Made by a program: the position numbers and the translations under genes
Notes under the pieces: model-generated
What the model saw: only the letters and a program-made list of their open reading frames with translations
The model's database searches: none
Told to the model about the DNA's origin: nothing
NCBI GenBank assembly: GCA_039654915.1
Contig: CM077600.1
Span: 37,432,492-37,496,491, forward strand
Length of the DNA stretch: 64,000 nt
Direction: 5' to 3'
DNA from: Aquilaria yunnanensis
Lineage: Eukaryota; Streptophyta; Magnoliopsida; Malvales; Thymelaeaceae
Shown here: piece by piece, positions 37,300 through 48,799 of the stretch
Numbering within the stretch: the first letter of the stretch is position 1
Layout of the letters: each line of letters starts with the position of its first letter

Positions 37300-37428
37300 A
37301 TTATGGGTATTATTATTAGTCAAATTTAAGTATTATGGGTATTATCGTACTTGGTTCTATCATTATTGTAATTATTATGTATAATTACAATTTGAATTTT
37401 TTTAAGTATTGTCAAAGTTATTATTATT

Positions 37429-37500
<72 letters not shown>

Positions 37501-38341
37501 TGTGTAATAATTATGATATAATAATTATTATAATATGCATAACGAGTAGCAGTATTATTATGGATATTATTAGTACTCAAATTTAAGTACTATGGGTATT
37601 ATTGAACTTTGTTTAATAATTAATTTAATTATTATGTATTATTACTATTTTTCTATTTTTAAGTATTATAAATATTATTCTTATATAATAATAATTATTA
37701 TTATTATTACTATTATTATTATGACTGTCCTATGCATATAAGTATAATTATTATGATGTAATAATAATAATTACATACATTATTACTATCAGTATTATTA
37801 TGATGTAAGTAATATTACTCAAATTTAAGTACTATGGGTATTATTGTACTTTTTTTTATAATTAATTTAATTATTATGTATTAGTACTATTTGTATTTCT
37901 TTAAGTAGTATAAATATTATTCTTATATAATAATAAAAATAATAATAATTATTATTATTATTATGACTGTCCCATGCATATAAGTATAATTATTATGATG
38001 TAATAATAATAATTTATTAAATACATTATTTTTATCATTATTATTATGGGTATTATTATTACTGAAATTTAATTACTATGGGTATTATTGTACATGCTTC
38101 AATAATTATTTTAATTATTATGTATAATTAGTATTTGTAATTTTTTAAGTCTAATTAATAATATTATTATTATTATAATAATTATTATACTTATTATTAT
38201 TATAATTGTTATTACAATAATATTATTACTAATAATATTGTTATGACTATGTCGTGCTTATAAGTAAAATTATTATGATGTTCCATGCATATAAGTAAAA
38301 TTAGTTTTAGTATGATTTTTATTATAATCATCATCAATAAA

Positions 38342-38401
<60 letters not shown>

Positions 38402-38611
38402 GTTATTGTTTTTATTAAACATATTATTACATTATTATTATTAACATTCTTATTGTTCTTAGTATTAACGTTATAACATTGAACATATCATACTTAATTA
38501 ATATTACTTAGGTTCATTACTATTATTTTATAAGTTCCTACTACTCCTCTCGTACACATATTAATTAATTATTATTATTACTCTTATTATTTTGATATTA
38601 TTGGTACATCA

Positions 38612-38680
<69 letters not shown>

Positions 38681-39600
38681 ACCATGACATAATATAACCA
38701 TTTACACTAAATCACTCCAACTAAACCATAATTAAACCTATTAGCATCAAATTATACAAATAATCATTCCATAAAATAATCTATATCATAAACTAAAAAT
38801 ATCTACCTTTAACATAATTAAATACAACGCACAAAGAAATTGCATATTCACTCTAATCCATCACAAAAAATATCCACAGATAACAAATAATTAACATAAA
38901 TTGCATATTCAAATACCAACAACTATGTTCAAACCATAGTGACAACACATAAGTTTTATTATCAATATTAATAATTAAAAATAATTTACCTTCAGAAATC
39001 CCATTTTCATTTCGGAAGAAAAAAAAATGAAACTTACCTCGAACGACTTCGAACGGAAAGGAAAAACAATAATGGGTACGTCTTCAAGCTCACAGATGCA
39101 GGGAGGAACTGAAAAAAGGGGGGGGGAAACTTAATATCCTGGTAATATAAGAAATTTATGAAAATGAAAAAAAAAATGTTAATCTACACGCGTATTTAAA
39201 AAAAATGTTAAAAAGATTATTATTATTGGTAGTATTATTATAATTATAATTATTAGTATTATTATTATTATTATTATTTGGACGTAATATTATTATGACT
39301 ATTATTAGAACTATTACTATTATTATAAAAATTTGGTACAAATGAATTTTTTTTGTATTATTATTGTTGTTAAAATTTCAAATTATTCTTATTATTAAGC
39401 GTATTATTACATTATTATTTTCCTCATTCTTATTGTTCTTATGATTAAGGTAATTATTATTACTTAGTTTCATTATTATTATTTTCTAACTTACTTCTAC
39501 TACTATCTACTATTCTTAATTATTATTATTACTGTTATTATGTTTATATTATTGGGTACATCTTATAATAATAATAATTATTATTATTATTATTATTTTA
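37300..39600. repeat. ATT/AAT-rich array with about 245-bp higher-order units inside the CACTA element
   Basis: Dominated by TTA/ATT triplets. A longer unit recurs at about 37300, 37545, 37790 and 38035: TTATTATGG, then TATTA, CAAATTTAAGTACTATGGG, a TTAATTTAATTATTATGTA block, a CATGCATATAAGTATAATTA block and an AAT run. Pure (ATT)n tracts lie at 37430-37500, 38338-38402 and 38608-38680. There is a further ATT-rich part at 39215-39600. No coding sequence; apparent Ile/Tyr/Asn-only frames are artefacts. Confidence 0.85.
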
Positions 39601-40084
39601 TTGTTACTATTACCCAACACTAAATCACTTAAACTAAACCGTAAGTCAACTAATTACGATCTAAAGAATATAGAACAAAATAAATGAAATAAACAATCTA
39701 TATGGAAATTGAAAATACCTATCTTCAACATAATTAAATACCATAAATAAATTTCATCTTCACATTTTGCATCACTAAAATTACCCATAATTAAAAAATA
39801 ATTAACACAAAATAAATGGGAAAAACCCAACTAAAATAACCAGAAAAATGTAGAACCACAGTCATAATACATAAATTTTAATTACAACATAAATAATAAA
39901 ATACAATTTTTTTCCCTAAAAAAAATTTGGATAATAGAAAAAAAAATTATAAACGTACCTCTACCAACTTCAGAAGCTATGAAACCTCAATGAAGAGTTG
40001 AAACTGAAACAATAATGCATCAAAATCCTTCCATGATTTTTTCCCAAGTATATACCTAAAATTAGAAAATATCTATTAAATACA

Positions 40085-40265
40085 CACATACCCGTGCTGA
40101 GAAGGACCTGATCTACGAAATGAAGCCAAAAACGGCGCAAAACAGCCGGACGTTGGACGGCAATCGACGGCGTCGCCGTCATGGTGAAACCAGAGCTTCT
40201 CTCTCCCCCCTCCCCGCCTGAAATCGCGACTGAAGCTGGAGAACGAAGAAGATGCATGTAAAAAC
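40085..40265 (-). promoter_or_regulatory. GC-rich 5' segment of the CACTA transcription unit
   Basis: A GC-rich island of about 180 bp close to the right (5') end of the element, between AT-rich array and subterminal repeats. In CACTA elements the promoter and an untranslated first exon sit here. The segment opens overlapping frames of 90-100 codons without known similarity. Placement is by analogy only. Confidence 0.35.
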
Positions 40266-40560
40266 CATTTACCAATGGCTAGTCGTTGGTAAATTAGCCT
40301 TAATAAAAAAAAAATTCTACCAACATAAGGAAGTTGGAATGTTACCAATGGTCGTGACTGTTGCTAATTAGCCGTTGGTAAAAAAAACCAGGAAAAAAAA
40401 TTTACTATGATACCAACGCATAGCCGTTAGTATAAAAAAAACCTGGAAAAAAATTTTACTATGATACCAATGCGTGCACGTTGGAAATAATTACCAACGG
40501 TTCTACGTGTTGGTAACTACCAACGGCGTAGCCGTTGGTAAAGATGCCATTGGAAAAGCA
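40265..40560. repeat. Right subterminal repeats of the CACTA element
   Basis: Copies of CGTTGGTAA / TTACCAACG in both orientations, with variants such as ACCAATGGTC, at lower density than at the left end. They match the left array and end about 16 bp before the terminal CACTT repeat. Confidence 0.8.
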
Positions 40561-40579
40561 ACAAAAGTTAGAAGTGAAT

Positions 40580-42430
40580 GAACATAAACATCAAAGCAAA
40601 TTTTATCAACCACTTGTTGTACAGAGCAGCAACTTCCTGTAAAGCATCGATCGTGCCACTCCTTCCATATGTGAGATATGACTATTGCAAAGGTTATTTT
40701 GCATATTCTCCCTATGGCAGACCTTATTTTAAACTTTGTTCATTGTTCGTAATAGCTTCCATTCATCTATGCATTTCTCAATAAATTCTCAACCACTTCA
40801 CAATTTTAGCGATCACCTATTAGGCAAAAGGACAAGCAAAGAAAATGTGGTTTTGGTTTTCTTCCATCATCTCACATGAGTAGCACCTATTCAGCTTGAT
40901 CATTCCCATGTGACACCATTTATCCCAAGGAAAAAAAGCTCTTCTAAGCATCAAACAAAGAATGAAACAGTTTTTTACTACAAGAGAAAAGCAGATTAGC
41001 GACTAAAGAAAGAGTCATTGTCAATTGCTAATTGCGACTGACTTGTGACTGAAAGGTTCAGTAACAAAATCATTAGTCAATAGTTGTTAACGACTAACTA
41101 ACGACTAAAATTAGGAACTGAATGTGTCAGTCGTTAGTTTTTTAGATTTTATTATATTAGTGATTGAAAGTTTAGTCACTAGTTGCGCCTAACATGTCAG
41201 TCATTATTAATGAGTGAATGTTGAGTGCTACTTTCTTTTTTATTTTTTAAATTTAAATTGTTTAGATGTTTATATAGATAATTAATTTATATCAGTGTAC
41301 TAAATGTAATATTATATATATATATATATATAATGTACAAATAATTTGTAATGTGAAAAATATGTAGTTAACATAAATAAAAATAAAAATGTAATATTAA
41401 TTTAAAAATAATAAAATATAATAAAATGGGGAAGAATGGGAGAAACATATAAGGAGAAGGAAAAACAAACATCATGAGAGAAACAGAGAAACAAACATCA
41501 TGAGAGAAATAGAGAAAAAAGAAGGATAAACAGAGAATGAAGAAGTAAGAAAAAGAGAAACAAGGAAGGAAGGAGAAAAAAGAAGGAGAAATGAGGAAGG
41601 ATGAAGAAGAAAAAAAAAGGATGAAAGAAACAGAGAATGAAGAAAGATAAACAAATAAGGAAAAAAGATGAAGGAGAGAAACGGAAAGGATTAAAGAAAT
41701 GGAGAAAGAAGAAGGATGAATAAGGAAAGATAGGCCAAAGTTGCATGTTTTAACTTGATTTAGAGACTGAAGCCAACTAGAGATTAAATAGTGACTGATT
41801 TTAAAAAATATTATAAAATATGTGACTAACTAGCAACTAAAATTTAAAACTATCGACTAACTAGCATTTGAAACTAGCGACTGAATATTTCAATTGCTGG
41901 TTGGTCGCAATAATTTTCTTGGCTCACAAGCTAGCAACTAAAAATCAATTGAACTCATTAGCAACTAAAATTTAGTTGTTAGTTTCAGTCATTCAATTGC
42001 TTCCCTCTTATAGTGTTTTGGCATTGAACTCATGTTCTTTTCTCACCTTTTGGGCGGGCACTATCATACAAGTTACGTTTCCTTGTGGCAAGAACCACCT
42101 CCTTGCTCCCACACTTATTAATTAGCCAATCTTTGTGTTTGATCACAATATTCCATACCCATGATGATGTCGAAACCAGCTTCAGAGTTCATAGATTTTC
42201 ACCTTTAATGTAGTAGGCATTAATTCGATGGATCTTATAGACAGTTCTCTCTAGCTTGGATGTTCTTAAGGAGCTTAGCAATTATAATAGTTCCACAAGA
42301 CAATAACCCTTAGGTCAAGGCCCCCTTCGTCCTTTGGCTTACACAGCATATCCCAACCAACTATAGCTTTCCAACTCATTTAGATCCGCTTTCTTGAGCC
42401 GAAGGAAATTTTGGCATATGAAGCTGATCT
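40580..42430 (-). pseudogene. LINE reverse transcriptase 3' end (zf-RVT), decayed (copy B)
   Basis: Counterpart of 4040-5960, with the same LINE tail motifs on the minus strand (PK.EGGL near 42330 and a zf-RVT-like part near 40860), split by the mini-CACTA element and bounded on its left by the inserted CACTA transposon. Confidence 0.65.
40976..42015. mobile_element. Mini-CACTA element (copy B), terminal base mutated
   Basis: Counterpart of 4488-5554. The left end reads TACTACAAGA (first C changed to T) and the right end CTTATAGTG, so both termini carry C-to-T or G-to-A changes relative to copy A. The subterminal AGCGACTGAA motifs and a shorter purine-rich core are kept. The terminal changes probably immobilise this copy. 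Confidence 0.8.
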
Positions 42431-44342
42431 TTTTTATTACTTCTTTTGGAATTTTTTTTTTAAACCGAACTCTAGTAGATTTGTATGGCGAAAATGACCG
42501 ACCTGATTAACTAAAGCTTACCAGCATATGATAGGAACTACTTAGCATATCTTTCAATTTTCACTTACACTTTAGTCATCAGGGGATTAGAGAAAGTAAA
42601 ATTGTAGTCCTAAAACTTGTCATACTTTTTTTGTTCGAGTTCTAAAATTTTGGACTTTTGTAAATAATTTTTAAAACTTTACTAAAGTGTCAGCTGCTAG
42701 TTCCATACTTACTAAAACACATTTACTAAAATAGGATACCATTTAAAAAAAGTTTAAAAAAGTTGGTTTAAACAAAGTGATCAATTATAAAATTAACTGT
42801 TTACATAATTGTAAAGTTTTAAAACTCATTTAAAAAAGTGAAAATTCTTACACTAACTATTGACAAAGATACAAAATTTTAGGACTAAAATAAAAAAGAT
42901 ATGTAAATTTATAGAGCTGGAAATAGCAAATAAGAGGACATAGGAGGTCATCGGGGGCGTCACGCTAAAGCTAATGGAATGGAAGGCAGTAGATTTGTCA
43001 GCTATGCAATAGTAATTACAACTTGCAAGTGTCTTTACTTGTCAGAGCGTCATGCATGCGATGATGTGGGAATGCTGGAAGTGGTTGAAAGGTTCTTTGG
43101 ATGGATGATCCAGCAATTAGTGCTGGCATTTTTAAAACTATCTTCCTAAATGTTAGATTGGTTGGTCAAGGGTCAGTCAGGCATAAAACAAAAACTTGGA
43201 GGCCTAGTGCTCGAGCAGTTTATCTCAAAATTAAAGCAAAAAAAAGTTGGGGTTTATACTTTTGATTTTGCCTCATCCAACATTTGATACAACATTAAGT
43301 AAATGTCTAATTATACGACAAGGGATATATGGAAGATGTATAGGTCATTTATAGGATAATACTGCTATTTATTTTAGAAGATGTACAATAAAAAAAATTA
43401 AAAATTATTGTCCTTTTAACAAAAGCAGTAATTCCCTGGTGTGGATTTGGTTGATAAGCAAACTAGAAGTAATAGTAATTGTTTTGCTATGAAGGAATGG
43501 AGAAAAGGATTGATTTCTAAGCACCGAGACCTGTTGCAAACATTTAGAAATTAATTAAATGAATCACCAAACCAGACCTACTTCATTATTTGTCTTGCAA
43601 TTTACGACATTAAGGTATGGAAGGAGAGGCGACCTTTAATTGAAGTTGATACAAAAGAGTGGAACTCTGTCTGTTGGTACTAGTCCAGAATAAACATCCA
43701 CTTTACAGCCTACAGCTGGGATATATTTAATTGTGGGATTAATTGTTCCTTGAGAAAAAAGATGAGCTAGAAATTTCGATCTTAATGCAAGACAACTAGT
43801 TCATCTCACTCAACAACAACAGCGAACTATTTGAAAATGGTCTAGTAGTTCAAACTCCAAAAATTGTGATCCCTCCTCATGAACCCATTTTTAGAGCTTT
43901 ATATCCTTTCTTGCTAACATTGCCTTAACTCATCTCTGCATCTCAATGCTATGGCAAGGAGGCTATACTCCCACGCCACTAGGTTGAGTTCAAGATACCA
44001 TAATTCATTTCCTTGAAATCCGTAACTTCTAATTTAGTAGGCAGGTAATTCTGAGTACAAAAAAAAAGAAAAAAATGGCATCAACTCAATCAACATCAGC
44101 TTAATCATGTTAATTTGTAGAACCAATAAAGGCTGATAATAAATGGATGATGTGAAATTAACAAACTACCTACTTGATTTATCTTGGTAGATGCAGCAAA
44201 TCCCTCATCTATGTTTATAGTGTAGCATAGATCATCAACTATTGGTTTTTTTTTTTTGTTGTAGTTAAATCTGTCATCCAAGTATATTTTTTTTAAAAAT
44301 ATTGGCAACTAATATTTGCAACCAAGACAAAATAACCAATGG

Positions 44343-45945
44343 TGAAATTAATGGCCAAAATATTCCATTATCTCATAGAATATTTTGTAAAATATGGTGA
44401 TGATATAGCTAATTGAAATAGTAAATTACATAATTTATTCGTAAACTAAAAGCTAAGCACAATAACCTTCTGTTTCCTCCTCCATGGCTTTTTCTAATTC
44501 GCAATAAAAGGTTGTTACTTCTAAATGTTAAAATTCACACCTTCCATTTTATTAGCAATAGACATTATAGTCACTGATTTAGTGGCAGGATTTCAACTAG
44601 AGACTCGTAATGAGATGTAAAATTTCCAACATCACAAAATTTAGTATCCCTTTCACAACTTTTATAGATAAACCATGGGGAAATTCTTGAATAGGTTGTT
44701 TATACCAATATTGAATTCATTGCCCATTAGCAAACTAAGCCCATCGTGTCTCGTTTCTTCAATTTGCAAAGCACCTCCACAATAAAACCAGGTACGCTAT
44801 TAACCAAAAACTCAAAAGCGCAGCTGGAGGCAACCAACAATGATAGAGACACAATGGCTATAAACATTGGCTTTGCTATATTGGCGACACGCAGCTTGAG
44901 ATACTGCCTTGCTCGTGTGTGGAAGGTGGCGAGGTCTAGCGAAATAGGGATGTCAATGATGATGATGTTGAAGAATGATTTGGCTGCAAGCTCTATCAAG
45001 GAGATAGAGGATAGTGTCCAAATAGTCCAGTCATTCCCTACTTGCATATAGTCTAGTTGAAAGTCATGAGTCAAGGTTTGAAAAAGAATTCAACATTTCC
45101 TAATGGAAACCCATAATGAATCTTACAGCTGAACAATAAAAGACAAACAAAAAAAAAACAGGTGGAGGCCCATTGTGCTGAAGGTGCTTAAGGTAGTGTC
45201 AATAGGAATGGGGTGTTGCTAAGGGGGAGGGGTCGGACGACGAGATGGCCATTCAGTCTGGTGACACTTGAGAATGTAGATAAGGAAATGATGAAAATGA
45301 TGCTGGAAGAAAGAAGAAACAAAGTTTCAAGGGGATATGTGGTGTTGGACAAAAATTTAAGAGCTAAGTTAGGATGATATGTGTTACGTCATCGCCCATC
45401 TAGGTTTGCCATAGTGACTACATGTGTCTTCATCCAACATGGACAGCGTAATAGTGGTAGACTAATTTGTTAAAAAGATAAAGTTAATTATGAATTTAAC
45501 TATTAAAAAAAATAGTGACCTATATATCTGTTTCATAAACAAGGATAGGAGATTGCCATTTTTTCCATCTATTTATATATGAATAGTCACAAAATGCTAT
45601 TTAATCAAGTTGTGAACAATTGATCAACTCATTCTCCAAATACACAAGCCATAAATGTTGGTCCGTACTTTGCTTGATACTTGGCATGACTTGTAACTTT
45701 GTTATTTTTTTTTTCAATTGTATTTAGAGGCATTACAAGTATAAACAACTAAATACTACACTAGAAAAGTTCAGGGGGAGGGGGGGAGTAGCTACTACAC
45801 TGAAGCTGGAGGATCTTAGTTGCATTTTGCTATTGTTAGGGAGCCAAAGTTGGAGGAAAAGTGTGATGCCACTGCTTGAACCCTGGTCGTCATTGTGGTG
45901 TTATTTGCATTTTTCCAACTAAGTTGGGTGTGCAGAAGTTTAAAA
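44343..45945. other. Single-copy stretch with two overlapping unrecognised frames
   Basis: At 44727-45074 the minus strand is open for 115 codons and ends in a hydrophobic segment (IAIVSLSLLVASSCAFEFLV). The plus strand is open for 101 codons in the same place. I recognise neither; the minus frame looks slightly more protein-like, but it has no flanking exons that I can identify. The rest of the stretch shows no gene. Confidence 0.35.
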
Positions 45946-46283
45946 GACAATTTATTTTAACTTAAGTAAACTTAACCTACAATGACTTATTTTTATTTTT
46001 ACATATTTTTTGTTTAGAACTAATTTTATTTGAGAATAAATATTATATAGATACGATAATTAAATTGAAAGTAAAATTTCACGATATTATTATATTTTTA
46101 TGAATTTTTTATAATTAAAAAAAATTCATAAAAAGTTAATAAGAATATAAAAATTATATTTTGAATAGATTATTACATCTACATAATATTAAATTTCAAA
46201 TGAAATTAGTTCTAAATAAAAAAATGTAAAAATAAGAATAAGTCATTTTGGATTAAGTTACCTTAAGTTAAAATAAATTGACT
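45946..46283. mobile_element. Hairpin MITE with about 150-bp arms
   Basis: Left arm: CAATTTATTTTAACTTAAG followed by AATGACTTATTTTTATTTTT. The right arm read backwards on the opposite strand gives the same strings with few changes (CAATTTATTTTAACTTAAGG, AATGACTTATTCTTATTTTT), then ATTTAGAACTAATTTCATTT. The centre is AT-only. The whole could fold into one long stem. Related to 13480-13760. The target duplication was not resolved. Confidence 0.75.
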
Positions 46284-46326
46284 CTAACATCTGAAATAAG
46301 AAAAATGATCTAATTATATTTTATAG

Positions 46327-47551
46327 GGGTAAAGTCCTTAAGGAGTACCTTAACTTATTTTCTTACACCAATGAGTACCTGATTTTTATGTTTGTCTTAT
46401 CGAACTTTCCAAACTCATATAGCAAGTTCCAACTAAGTACTTTCCGTTAGTTTTAGAATTAAACTTGACGAAAAATATTGACATGACATAAAAAAAATTA
46501 AAATAATTCTCAAAATAACACTTTCAGTGCTTCAACTTTTTCTCTTAAAAATTTTAAACCTTAAACTTTTCCCAATGTCTCCCTCAGTCACCCTCCCCGC
46601 ACCAAATCTATTTAAAATTTTAAAGACCCTAAATCTAATGACCTAACCTTTGTCTTCTTTTCCAGTGACTGCTTAGAGCACCGCCCCACTTTCTGCCGCT
46701 TTGTTCCAACCTCTCGCACCCTTCAAGCAGCTTCTCTAGTGGATTGAACTTCTTGGTGCATCTAATCATGGTGTTCCTATGGATTGAGTGGGTCATTCAA
46801 TTGCCCGGCTCGATTGAATGAGCAGATTACCAAGTGTAGATCACCTGTTATGTCTTCAACAATGGACAGTGAATTTGTGAGACAAGAATGAATCAGAGCA
46901 GTCAGACACCTTTGAAACAGTCACACACATTTGAGGCTAATTCAAATCAAGTGAGAATCTAACAGCAAGGTATAAGGGTTATGCAGATTGGACAGTGGGA
47001 TCACCGTTCAACTTATCAGACTCTATCAACTTCCCTGGCATTGATTTGTTTGTTTTAACCAGCTTGGTGGTGACGGTGCCTTACACACCTTTGAGGTGAT
47101 GGCGGAGGTGACAAGCTTCTTGGACCTTGTTCATTTGATTCGTATTGTTTTTTCCTTCATTTTATTCTATTTTTTTGGATGCGCACTAGTCGATGTTCAT
47201 CTAATTTGGTGCTTGTTCATCTAATTCTTCATTTTTTGGTTCATCCAATTTAATGGTTTATCTAATTTTGCTTGGTGGATGAGTTGTTTTTCGTTGCGTA
47301 GTAAAGAATTGAAGAGTTTAAGGTTTAGATATCAGGAAATTAGGGGTGTAAATACTAGATTTAGAATTATTGAATGGAAAAGTTTGAGAGCTAAAATTGT
47401 TATTAAAAAAATTAATTTAATATTATTTATACTACATTAGCATTTTTCGTTCAATTTAACAGTTAAATTGACGAAAATAGGACAAATTTAAAGATCAAGT
47501 ACTAATTTGGAATAAGAGAATAAGGTAGGACACATTTGGTGGACTTTACTT
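46327..47551. mobile_element. Mutator-like TIR element with gene-like interior
   Basis: The left arm starts GGGTAAAGTCCTTAAGGAGTA; the right arm read inward on the opposite strand starts AAGTAAAGTCCACCAAATGT. The arms stay loosely similar for about 100 bp, including AGTACTTGAT-like and GACGAAAA strings. The interior (46590-47300) has higher GC than the arms but no readable protein. No target duplication was found, so the exact ends are uncertain. Confidence 0.5.
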
Positions 47552-47990
47552 GAATTTACAATTACGATTATGATTCAAATCCAATTATACGACCATGTTT
47601 CATAGAAAATAAAAAAGTAATTCCACTTTGAATCCTAACTCTTGATAATCTTGCCTTATACAATTTTGAAAAACTGTAAAAGAGGGAACAGTTGCACAAA
47701 CTAATAGTCTCTTCGTGTCGCAAAAGATGACATTTTTACATTTATTTTACTAAATTTTGATTTAAATATATTTATATTATTAACAAAATTATAAAATTAT
47801 ATTTATAAATTAAAATATTTAAGGTACCAATTTTATATAAAAAATTTATATTTCTAGAAGAAATTTTCAAATAAAAAAAATTAAAAATTAATTATTATGA
47901 ATAGTAAAAAAGATAAATTTTGTAAAACAAAAGCAATATAATAAAACGTCGAATATCGTACGAATTAAGTAACCATGCAAAGTAAGCGCA
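47552..47990. other. AT-rich spacer, no gene seen
   Basis: AT-rich sequence between two small DNA transposons. No feature was recognised. Confidence 0.5.
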
Positions 47991-47998
47991 CCTAGGGC

Positions 47999-48790
47999 TA
48001 GAGGTGGGAACCGGGTCGGCTCGCCCTGGGCCGGGGTACTGAGGCCCGGGCACGAACCGGTTGTAGGCGGGGCGGTCTCGAGCCGGGTCCGGGGCAGGGC
48101 GGGTTTGGAGTTTTTTTTTTTAAAAAAATTAAAAACATAATTAATTATATATGTCATAAATATTTTTAAGAAAAAACACTACATCCGGTGTAAGTTTTAT
48201 TAAGTTAAAAAACCAAACGGCACGTACAAGTTTTAAGAACCGGGTCGGCCCGCCCTGGGCCCGGCCGGTCCTGGGCCTGGGTACTGAGGCCCGGGCACGA
48301 ACCGGTTGTAGGCGGGGCGGTCTCGAGCCGGGTCCGGGGCAGGGCGGGTTTGGAGTTTTTTTTTTAAAAAAAATTAAAAACATAATTAATTATATATGTC
48401 ATAAATATTTTTAAGAAAAAACACTACATCCGGTGTAAGTTTTATTAAGTTAAAAAACCAAACGGCACGTACAAATAATCAGAATGGACCTTACATTTTG
48501 AAATGACAAAAACATTTCAGAAATGATGAATAATAGAAACATGTGATCTGTGCTAAACAACATAATCAGATCAAATACAAACTACATGTATAATAGAAAC
48601 CTACGGGGCAGGGCGGGGCAGGGTGGGGCCTGGTCCGGGGTGGTCCGTTTTGCACCACCACCTCCTTTCGGGCCCATATTCGGCCCATATCTTAACTGGC
48701 TTTTACCGGGACGGGGCGGGTTTAACCGGGGTGAGCCAGGTTTGACTTCCGGGCCGGTCCCGGTTCGACCCGGCCCAGGTCCCACCTCTA
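47999..48790. mobile_element. GC-rich hAT-type non-autonomous element with internal tandem duplication
   Basis: Ends: TAGAGGTGGGAACCGGGTCG at the left, and the complementary arm ending CCCACCTCTA at the right. CCTAGGGC flanks both sides (47991-47998 and 48791-48798), a perfect 8-bp target duplication, the hAT hallmark. The termini are very GC-rich (GGGCCGG, CCGGTT strings) while the interior is AT-rich. A segment of about 230 bp is present twice in tandem (about 48008-48232 and 48237-48475), each with GCCCGGGCACGAACCGGTTG, a T10/A7 hinge and CATCCGGTGTAAG. No coding capacity. Confidence 0.9.
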
Positions 48791-48799
48791 CCTAGGGCC

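Larger units (their letters stand above)
30776..40576 (-). mobile_element. CACTA (En/Spm) transposon, 9.8 kb, autonomous-size but mutated
   Basis: Left end CACTACTAAAATTATCC; right end, read inward on the minus strand, CACTTCTAACTTTTG. AAT flanks both sides (30773-30775 and 40577-40579), the 3-bp duplication typical of CACTA. Copy A of the surrounding repeat has the uninterrupted sequence GTTGAAATGAACATAAAC at 4085-4102, which proves both borders. Inside, transcribed leftward, are a TNP2-like transposase (37140-33548) and a second gene (33400-31640). Both termini carry palindromic GTTGGTAATTACCAAC arrays, and an ATT-rich tandem array lies at 37300-39600. The terminal repeats are imperfect and the transposase has many stops, so it is probably inactive on its own. 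Confidence 0.93.
28977..44342 (+). repeat. Large direct repeat, copy B (split by the 9.8 kb CACTA transposon)
   Basis: Collinear with copy A (2305-8620) in the same orientation. Without the CACTA transposon and one target-site copy (9804 bp) it is about 5.56 kb. The size difference from copy A is mostly explained by the 870 bp present only in copy A (6618-7490) and about 80 bp present only in copy B (about 44180-44260). It ends at 44342 after AACCAATGG, as copy A does at 8620. It contains the second LINE tail, mini-CACTA and SINE-like copies. Confidence 0.85.

Noticed and set aside
37335..38476. Frames of Ile, Tyr and Asn repeats
   Set aside because: Direct result of ATT/AAT triplet repeats.
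44727..45074. 115-codon minus frame with a hydrophobic segment, considered as a small membrane protein
   Set aside because: Not recognised, overlapped by a plus-strand frame of similar length, no exon partners; kept only as an unassigned stretch.
47888..48785. Pro/Arg/Gly-rich frames
   Set aside because: They fall inside the GC-rich hAT element and its internal duplication.
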